A stretch of 5,454 nt of DNA, from positions 1 to 5,454 of the forward strand of contig CAMRCV010000042.1 in assembly GCA_947041065.1 (NCBI GenBank). Direction: 5' to 3'. Made by a program: the position numbers and the translations under genes. Under the pieces are notes generated by a model that saw only the letters and a list, made by a program, of their open reading frames with translations, searched no databases and had not been told where the DNA came from. The stretch comes from an uncultured Mycoplasma sp. (GTDB lineage: Bacteria > Bacillota_I > Bacilli_A > Mycoplasmatales > Metamycoplasmataceae). Positions 1 to 4,476 of this stretch are shown here, piece after piece (position 1 is the first letter of the stretch; each line of letters starts with the position of its first letter).

Positions 1-543
1 TTTTTAGAGTGTGTAAATTTTGTTAAAGAATTATCAAAGCAAGGGAAAACTGTAATCTTGTGATGTATTTTTATTGAAACAATGAATGATTTTTTTGAAT
101 TTCTAAATAAAGAAAATATTAGTTGTAGAATTATCAACGGATCTGTTAATCTCGTTGATAGAGAAAGTATTATTGATGATTTTCAAAATAAAAAATTTTC
201 AGTCTTGATAGCAAACCCGAATACTATTGCCGAGTCTGTTTCATTGCATCAAAATTGTCATGATGCAGTTTATTATGAATATTCATATAATTTAACACAC
301 TTAATTCAATCAAAAGATAGAATCCATAGATTGGGATTAAAAGACGATGTAAAAACAAACTATTATTTCTTCCGTTTAACAAATGATAAAGAAGATTTTA
401 ATTCTATTGATGCACTAATTTATGATAGGTTAAAACAAAAAGAAGAAGCAATGTTAGAAGTTATTGAAAGTAAAGAAATAACCAATACAATAACCAATAA
501 AGATGATTGAAAAGATATTATCGAGAAAATGATTAACAAATAA
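1..543 (+). CDS. SNF2-family DNA helicase/ATPase, C-terminal part (5' end outside window)
   Basis: This is the last 180 residues of a superfamily 2 helicase, read in code 4 with TGA at 61-63 and 508-510 as Trp. Visible are a GKTVILW strand at residues 15-21, a motif V-like stretch (VLIANPNTIAESVSLH, residues 68-83) and a clear motif VI (QSKDRIHRLG, residues 103-112, containing the arginine finger R110). The Q..DR.HR.G form of motif VI is typical of SNF2/SWI2 proteins, which use ATP to translocate on double-stranded DNA. The last ~50 residues are charged and probably helical. The nuclease-like lobe and Walker motifs lie upstream of the window, so the full domain composition is unknown. In bacteria such ATPases often sit in restriction or defence loci, and the neighbours fit that. 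The stop is TAA at 541-543, inside a small hairpin and 10 bases from the end of the converging nuclease gene. The family is fairly certain; the system it serves is inferred. Confidence 0.85.
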
Positions 544-561
544 ACTTAATCTTTATTTGTT
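535..561. terminator. Hairpin between convergent genes, possible bidirectional terminator
   Basis: A perfect inverted repeat AACAAATAAA / TTTATTTGTT (535-544 and 552-561) encloses a 7-base loop. It contains the TAA stop of the helicase gene (541-543) and the TAA stop of the converging nuclease gene (553-555 on the minus strand). There is no GC and only short T runs follow, so it is weak as an intrinsic terminator. A second possible pairing, CTTAATCTT with AAGATTAAG (545-553 and 571-579), overlaps it. Confidence 0.4.
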
Positions 562-1074
562 TATTCAATCAAGATTAAGGTTATCTATATAGAAATCTAC
601 ACCATGTTTTTTCAGTATTTCTTTTGGAGTATCAAATTTCTTGTGTTCAAAAAAATTATTTGTTACATAACACATTTTTTTATAAGAAAATTTATCATCA
701 TTAAAGATTTCTTTATATATTAAATTAAGCATCAAGCCACCATATATTTTTTCATCCGTAGACCCTTTTTTTGTTTGCGACTTGACTTCTATTAATAATA
801 ACTCTTTTTCATTTTTCATCAATCATAAATCAGCTTTATAAAGTTTACTTACTTTTGTTTTATAGTCTAAATTATGTTTTTGTTTTGCATATTTATAAAA
901 ATTACCTTGTTCAAAAATAACTAAACTACTATCTTTGTTTTTATAACAATTAACTTTTAAAAGATGAGATTCATATAAGTTTAATTTTTCAATAATGTCT
1001 TGTAAAACTATTTTTTCAAACTTCTTCCCATTTTTATTTGTAAGATGACCCTGCCCTGTGCTATTTCTTTTCAT
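553..1074 (-). CDS. Putative type II restriction endonuclease, PD-(D/E)XK superfamily
   Basis: A 173-aa protein in code 4; TGA at 823-825 (W84) and 565-567 are read as Trp and the true stop is TAA at 553-555. The probable catalytic core is K80-A-D82-L-W followed by I95-E96-V-K98, a D...ExK pattern, then the tail SQTKKGSTDEKI. That tail resembles the G-S-x-D-E-K segment that often follows ExK in restriction enzymes. The N-terminus has NGKKFE and FEQGNFYKY, compatible with the first helix and an early acidic residue of this fold. The start ATG (1072-1074) lies one base after the methylase stop, which suggests translational coupling; the ribosome site is weak (GAAAAG), and a TAA at 1099-1101 blocks an upstream extension. 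Co-location with a Dam-type methylase suggests it cuts the site that enzyme protects, perhaps GATC, but I see no recognisable MboI/DpnII similarity. It is short for a type II enzyme but shows no break. The fold is likely; the specificity is unknown. Confidence 0.75.
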
Positions 1075-1075
1075 T

Positions 1076-1699
1076 TTAAAGCACTTTTCGATAATTTGTT
1101 ATGATGACTTCATTTGAACTATTTTTTCGCTTAGCACCATTGGGATTAATGCTTCTGTTAACTGATATCACTTCTATCTCAAATTGACTATAAAGTTCTT
1201 TTATGTAATCAGTATCATGATTGGTTAGCATTCATTTAACGTTACGAGCATCTAATTCTTTTAATTTATTGGCCAAAATTAATTGTTCTGGCTTACCAAA
1301 TGATTTTTTATTATAAGAAGTAAATTGGTTAGTGTCAGTGTCATAAGGAGGATCACAAAAAATAAAATCATTTTCATTGGATTTATCCAAGATTAGTTCA
1401 AAATCTTCATTAAATATTTTGACATCATTATTATTTAAATATCTATTGATGTTTTTAATATTTTCTAATTCATAAACATTAACTGTTTTAGATTTATTGA
1501 ATGGAACATTAAATCCACCACGTGAATTAACACGGTATAAACCGTTAAAGCAAGACTTATTAAGGTACATGAACCTTGCTGCAATATTCAAGTTAATTCT
1601 TGGCTTATATTTTCTTTTTTGATAATAAAAATCTTCTGAATGTTTTTTCTGGTAATTGTTTAAAATTTTTAAAAGCGAAAGATAGCTATCTTTAATCAC
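1076..1699 (-). CDS. C-terminal Dam methylase fragment (catalytic DPPY), possible GTG restart
   Basis: The frame downstream of the duplication stays open for 207 residues from a GTG at 1697-1699 to TAA 1076-1078, with TGA 1232-1234 as Trp. It contains FNGLYRVN (51-58), FCDPPYDTD (114-122, catalytic DPPY 116-119), and the C-terminal RSINPNGAKR and NEVIITNY blocks. The GTG lies 14 bases past the stop of the N-terminal fragment and is itself created in this position by the second repeat copy. Restart by a terminating ribosome is conceivable, but no Shine-Dalgarno sequence precedes it. The fragment lacks the SAM-binding motif I. Confidence 0.5.
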
Positions 1700-1755
1700 T
1701 TCAAAAGAAGTTATTAAAGATAGCTATCTTTAATCACTTCAAAAGAAGTTATTAA
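1678..1755. repeat. 38-bp perfect tandem duplication inside dam
   Basis: Two identical 38-bp copies, 1678-1715 and 1716-1753, with the identity running two further bases to 1755 before the copies diverge. Each copy contains a perfect 16-bp palindrome (AAAGATAGCTATCTTT, 1678-1693 and 1716-1731) and a small hairpin ACTTC-AAAA-GAAGT. Because 38 is not divisible by three, the second copy frameshifts the methylase. The copies have no differences, which indicates a recent event or continual slippage. Confidence 0.95.
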
Positions 1756-1953
1756 CTCTTTATTAATATCATTAATAATTACTTTATTAGGTTGTAAGTT
1801 AAATAACAAAGCTCCGCCGCCAACAAATGGTTCGATATATGTATTATAACTTTCTGGTAATAAAGGCACTATTTTATTTAATATTTGTCTTTTTCCGCCG
1901 GCTCACTTGACAAACGGTTTAGTAATATAATCATTTTCATTTTTGTTATGCAT
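1714..1953 (-). CDS. N-terminal Dam methylase fragment (SAM-binding motif I)
   Basis: As the sequence stands, translation from the ATG at 1951-1953 gives 79 residues and ends at TAA 1714-1716, just after entering the second copy of the 38-bp duplication. The fragment carries the FVKWAGGK and EPFVGGGA cofactor-binding motifs and the following INDINKEL acidic loop, but lacks DPPY. The start is supported by AGGAGT (1958-1963 on the minus strand) four bases upstream. Alone it should not be catalytic. Confidence 0.55.
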
Positions 1954-2096
1954 AAAAACTCCTATGTTATATTGTAATAATAATTTTACATTAATTTTTT
2001 GTAGTACTATATATATAGTTTAATTTTCATAGATATATAAAGAAAATTTGATTTAAAATAAACAATATTTTAGTAATGACCAAAGAAAAGAGCAAT
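1954..2096. promoter_or_regulatory. Divergent intergenic region between dam and the HNH nuclease gene
   Basis: About 140 bases separate the divergent starts, and both promoters must lie here or in the flanking genes. It holds a perfect 14-bp palindrome ACTATATATATAGT (2006-2019), several TATATA-like -10 candidates (for example 2034-2039 on the plus strand) and no convincing -35 boxes, which mycoplasma promoters often lack. The palindrome is placed where a regulator could act on both directions, but its alternating AT core could also arise by chance in such AT-rich DNA. Confidence 0.35.
1958..1963 (-). promoter_or_regulatory. Ribosome binding site of dam
   Basis: On the minus strand AGGAGT lies four bases before the ATG at 1951-1953. 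It is one of the better Shine-Dalgarno matches in the window and fixes the methylase start. A possible -10 hexamer TACAAT or TATAAC lies just upstream (about 1966-1977), which would leave a very short leader. Confidence 0.65.
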
Positions 2097-3146
2097 ATGA
2101 AAAATAACGATAAACATTATTTAATGCTAATGAATAACAAGTCTTATAATTTTGAAAAAAGTAAGAAAGATGGCTTTTATTATTGACCTATAGAAAGAAA
2201 AAAAGCTCTAGAGTGATTAAAAAATGATCTAACTGTTTATATATATGAAAATGTAAGGCATAGAATTATTTATAAATGTGAAATCATTGAAAAAAAATTA
2301 TTTGAAGATATAGATGAATCTCTTTCAAAACGTGAATTAGAATTTGTTCTAAAAAAATCTGACAATGTGCCGATAAAGGATAAAGTTTTTATTAGGCTAG
2401 GAAACTTTGTTGCTCCTAAAAATGATGAATTACTTACTTTGGATTTATTAAAACTAAATGGACTTAAATGCACCAGAAAAGGACATGATATTTCTAATAA
2501 AGAAAATTTAATAAAATATTTAAAATTTTCATTTGATTTTGAAGTTGTTAAGTCTATTTCGGTTGATCCTGAAGCTGCCAATTATATTGGGGCAAAAAAT
2601 AAAGTAAAAGATATTATTTCTCATATCAAAGATCCACAAGAAAAAAAATATATGAAAAGTAAAAGTGAAGAACTATCAAATTTTATAAGAGCTAATTATA
2701 GAATGCATCTATTTAAAAGAAATGACAGATATAACGATATTAATAATAAAAATTTTGATGAATTATCAAAATTGAAAAAAAACGAAGGATTATTTGAAGC
2801 AGCTCACATAGTTGATGTTGAGCATATAAAGAAATTTATATATGATCACGAAAAGGATTTAAGGGAATCAAAAAATTTAGACAATATCAAACCTGATTTG
2901 GATTTAATGTTGTCTAATTCAAATGGTATATTTATCCCGCATAAATATCACTATTATTTTGATAGAGATATTATTTATTTAAACTCTCAATTAGAATTTA
3001 AAATAAACCCAAAATCAAAAGCAGTAATTGAAGTTTTCAATGAAGAATTTGATAATTTAAAAGTTGATTTACAAGGAAATGAAGGTATCGTTAGATTAGT
3101 AGAATTAAGAAATAAATATAGATCAATAAAGCAACCACTAAAATAG
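2097..3146 (+). CDS. HNH endonuclease domain protein, putative restriction or defence nuclease
   Basis: A 349-aa protein in code 4 (Trp TGA at 2184-2186 and 2214-2216) starting at ATG 2097-2099, preceded by AAAAGAG at 2086-2092. An in-frame ATG at 2076-2078 would add seven residues but has no ribosome site. The C-terminal third carries an HNH motif of the EAAHI type: FEAAHIV with H237, then SNGIFI with N276, then HKYHYYFD with H285 and F288-D289. These give the His, Asn and His that build the beta-beta-alpha-metal site in HNH families. The first ~110 residues (aromatic, basic, with YYWPIERKKALEWL) form a region I do not recognise and may bind DNA or a partner; residues ~165-225 are lysine-rich and helical. 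The gene diverges from the dam-nuclease operon and may be read together with the short frame that follows. It could be a stand-alone restriction enzyme, possibly modification-dependent, or a further part of the neighbouring system. The nuclease fold is likely; the target is unknown. Confidence 0.75.
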
Positions 3147-3151
3147 ATAAT

Positions 3152-3520
3152 ATGAACAAAGAAACAAGGGTAGAATCCATAATTTGACTTATTTATTATT
3201 TTCGATATAAAAAAGAATGTCTGAAGTTCCTTAAAAACAAAACCCAGATTTCTCAATATGATTGGGAAAATATCTTTTATTTTGTGAATTTTTAACAATT
3301 TAGTATTACTATTTTGTGAATAAAGTTGATAAGAAGTAGTAAAAGACCTAGTATAACCAGTTATTTTGTAGAAGGTTTACAAATGCCAAACAAATCTAAA
3401 ATGTCAAATCCATATACTATGTTGATGAATTTCATTAAAAAAATCAATTTACATTTATTAATTAATGAAAGAAAAGAACTAGTTAAAGTTCTTTTTTCTA
3501 CTTTATTTCAATTTATTTAA
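3152..3520 (+). pseudogene. Open frame interrupted by one TAA, possible decayed small gene
   Basis: One reading frame runs from ATG 3152-3154 to TAA 3518-3520 with a single internal stop, TAA 3293-3295. The first part encodes 47 residues (MNKETRVESIIWLIYYFRYK..., with both TGA and TGG as Trp); the second stays open for 74 codons and includes YFVEGLQMPNKSKMSNPYTM. Such openness is uncommon by chance in this AT-rich DNA, so a small gene broken by a nonsense mutation is a fair reading. Alternatively these are two small genes, the second starting at ATG 3383-3385 after AGAAGG (3370-3375). The first ATG lies five bases after the HNH gene's stop, suggesting co-transcription. The end of the second part overlaps a terminator hairpin, so its last residues are doubtful. 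I recognise no family. Confidence 0.35.
3470..3497 (+). terminator. Intrinsic terminator after the HNH gene cluster
   Basis: The perfect 9-bp stem AAAAGAACT / AGTTCTTTT (3472-3480 and 3487-3495), with a 6-base loop, extends through a G-U and an A-U pair to 3470-3497 and ends in a run of six T. This is a normal AT-rich mycoplasma terminator for rightward transcription. It also lies just past the end of the converging gene at 3503-3823 and could serve it weakly. Confidence 0.75.
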
Positions 3521-3823
3521 AGAGTCATGATCAATTTCTTTTTGTATTGTCGGTGTATCTATTATTAAGTCGATTTTTCTGTCAATATTATCTAATCTCT
3601 TAGTCAATAATTCAAATAATTGCTCATTGGTCATTTTTTTAAAGTCTCGCTTTTTCTCCTTGTTTTCAATTTTTTGCTTTTTTGTAATTTCTTTTGCCAA
3701 TTTACTTGATATTGATACATCTTTAGGAGGAACTTTTTCTTTTTTTGTAAAAAAATCAATTAAAACAAATGCTCCAACAACCATAGACGCCAATAAAAAC
3801 AGACTTATCATTGCTTGAATCAT
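3503..3823 (-). CDS. Small single-pass membrane protein with cytoplasmic coiled-coil tail, unknown function
   Basis: A 106-aa protein starting at ATG 3821-3823. Two purine-rich sites precede it, AGGAAG (3832-3837) at eight bases and AGGA (3827-3830) at three. Residues about 3-25 form one hydrophobic segment (ISLFLLASMVVGAFVLIDFF) followed at once by KKEK, so the tail should stay in the cytoplasm by the positive-inside rule. Residues 40-63 are strongly basic (KLAKEITKKQKIENKEKKR). Residues 64-90 (TNEQLFELLTKRLDNIDRKI) show spaced leucines and isoleucines suggesting a short coiled coil or dimer helix. No lipobox cysteine or enzyme motif is visible. It contains no TGA codon and is convergent with the upstream cluster. 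It may be an ordinary mycoplasma membrane gene or an accessory component of the neighbouring defence genes; I do not recognise it. Confidence 0.7.
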   Translation of the reverse strand: MIQAMISLFLLASMVVGAFVLIDFFTKKEKVPPKDVSISSKLAKEITKKQKIENKEKKRDFKKMTNEQLFELLTKRLDNIDRKIDLIIDTPTIQKEIDHDSLNKLK

Positions 3824-4076
3824 ATATCCTACTTCCTGAAATATTTTATCTTTTGGATTCCTTTTGAGTAACTACAATATTAATATTTATAATTTCTTTG
3901 TTACTAAATTTATAGGACTAAATTATACATAATTAATTAGTCTGCTTTAATTATTTTCTTTGATACAACCAAAAATTTTATATAAATTATCGCTATTAAA
4001 ACATAGTTATTTGAAATTTAATCTATAGTTATTCTATATATAGAATTGTTAACTTATAAAGATAAAATATCTATAA
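3824..4076. other. AT-rich intergenic spacer with a palindrome
   Basis: About 250 bases without a supportable gene. A perfect 16-bp palindrome ATTCTATATATAGAAT lies at 4031-4046, inside a looser AGTTA...TAACT frame. A possible -10 box (TAAAAT, 3843-3848 on the minus strand) may serve the membrane-protein gene. The right side adjoins the truncated HNH frame and may be where its missing 5' end was lost. Confidence 0.45.
4031..4046. repeat. 16-bp perfect palindrome
   Basis: ATTCTATATATAGAAT reads the same on both strands. It shares the core CTATATATAG with the palindrome at 2006-2019. It could be an operator, or simply an AT-rich coincidence. Confidence 0.5.
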
Positions 4077-4079
4077 CTC

Positions 4080-4295
4080 ATTCCAAGAAAAGATATTTTC
4101 GGGACAAAAGTTGTTAAAGCTAATTATGGAATTGAGGTTTCAACAGGTTGAGAAGTTGATCATAAGATTCCATCTTCAAAAAAAAGGGGTTCGGATGATT
4201 TATCTAATCTACAAGTTTTACAATGAGAAAACAATAGAGAAAAATCGGATAAATTCATTGTAACCATCAATAACATTACTCAAAAAAATTGCTAA
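4080..4295 (+). pseudogene. Truncated HNH endonuclease remnant
   Basis: The frame is open from 4077 after TAA 4074-4076 to TAA 4293-4295, about 70 codons, with TGA at 4149-4151 and 4224-4226 as Trp. It carries a complete HNH core: RKDIFG, ANYGIEVSTGWEVDHKIP with the metal-pocket Asp-His (4158-4163), SDDLSNLQVLQW with the middle Asn (4206-4208), then ENNREKSDKF. This matches the small stand-alone HNH nucleases in which RKD-(I/F)-G is normally preceded by 25 or more residues. Here that N-terminus is absent and no ATG, GTG or TTG lies in frame before the motif; only an ATT (4080-4082), with no ribosome site, could begin it. It is therefore probably a 5'-truncated relic, although an ATT-initiated mini-nuclease cannot be excluded. 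It differs from the HNH protein at 2097-3146 in motif type, so it is not a copy of it. Confidence 0.7.
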
Positions 4296-4305
4296 TTTTA
4301 TATAG

Positions 4306-4349
4306 AAACATAACAAAAAGAACTTAATCAAGTTCTTTTTGTTATGTTT
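4306..4349. terminator. Strong hairpin terminator, 20-bp perfect stem
   Basis: Arms 4306-4325 and 4330-4349 are perfectly complementary over 20 bases around the loop AATC. The core AAAAAGAACTT / AAGTTCTTTTT resembles the terminator at 3470-3497. A/T-rich ends on both sides let it work in either direction. It follows the HNH remnant and insulates the Mrr-NTPase gene downstream. Confidence 0.85.
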
Positions 4350-4403
4350 TATTCTATTTCATTCAATTCATGAGTTTTTTTAGCAAGTATTTCCTTAAGT
4401 TTT

Positions 4404-4409
4404 TATAAT
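4404..4409 (+). promoter_or_regulatory. Possible -10 promoter element of the Mrr-NTPase gene
   Basis: A consensus TATAAT lies about 68 bases before the start codon, downstream of the strong terminator. No good -35 box is spaced correctly upstream, which is common in mycoplasmas. Other AT-rich hexamers nearer the gene (for example TAGAAT, 4440-4445) are alternatives. Confidence 0.35.
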
Positions 4410-4465
4410 TAATATTTAATTTGATAAACTTACCTTAAATAGAATTTAAATTTTGAATTTAAATG

Positions 4466-4471
4466 AAAGGA
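4466..4471 (+). promoter_or_regulatory. Ribosome binding site deciding the Mrr-NTPase start
   Basis: AAAGGA lies five bases before ATG 4477-4479 and supports that start over the in-frame TTG at 4453-4455, which has no such site. Confidence 0.65.
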
Positions 4472-4476
4472 AATTT

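Larger units (their letters stand above)
1076..1953 (-). pseudogene. dam: Dam-family DNA adenine-N6 methyltransferase, frameshifted by a 38-bp tandem duplication
   Basis: Both halves match a class D12 (alpha) adenine methyltransferase, the family that methylates adenine (usually in GATC) using S-adenosylmethionine. The N-part, in code 4, has KPFVKWAGGKRQ (residues 12-23, W17 encoded by TGA) and YIEPFVGGGALLF (39-51), the SAM-binding motif I. The C-part has NIAARFMYLNKSCFNGLYRVN, the catalytic DPPY (about 1343-1354), RSINPNGAKR and the terminal NEVIITNY, all typical of Dam. Between them a 38-bp direct duplication (1678-1755) adds 38 bases, not a multiple of three, so translation from the ATG at 1951-1953 stops at TAA 1714-1716. 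Removing one copy gives an uninterrupted protein of about 279 aa, the usual Dam length, so the duplication looks recent. The start has a good ribosome site. The gene is first in an operon with the nuclease at 553-1074. Whether it is dead, phase-variable or works as two pieces cannot be told from sequence. Confidence 0.85.

Noticed and set aside
82..510. Short helicase-like gene of 142 aa starting at ATG 82 and ending at TGA 508-510
   Set aside because: In code 4 both the upstream TGA (61-63) and the terminal TGA are Trp; the frame is open from the window edge to TAA 541-543, so this is the inner part of a larger gene.
565..1074. Two small minus-strand genes meeting at 822/823
   Set aside because: The TGA at 823-825 is Trp and sits within the catalytic block (KADL-W), so both pieces and a short extension to 553 are one nuclease.
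1678..1755. The duplicated 38-bp unit as the start of a CRISPR array or an insertion-sequence target duplication
   Set aside because: The copies are directly adjacent with no spacer or inserted element between them, and the unit is normal methylase coding sequence.
2270..2581. Minus-strand frame of 103 aa
   Set aside because: It lies wholly antisense within the HNH gene, is Ser/Phe-rich as expected from the reverse of Lys/Glu codons, and has no family motif.
2987..3298. Minus-strand frame of 103 aa across the end of the HNH gene
   Set aside because: Antisense to the HNH C-terminus and the following frame, Phe/Ile-rich, without ribosome site or recognisable domain.
3627..3818. Plus-strand frame of 63 aa
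   Set aside because: Antisense shadow of the membrane-protein gene, which has a good ribosome site and plausible protein features.
4306..4349. The 20-bp inverted repeat as a transposon end or mini-element
   Set aside because: The 4-base loop, T-rich right arm and position after a reading frame fit a terminator; no flanking duplication or transposase is visible.
4453..4476. TTG start for the Mrr-NTPase gene
   Set aside because: The ATG at 4477-4479 has AAAGGA at the right distance and begins just before the nuclease domain; the TTG has no ribosome site.
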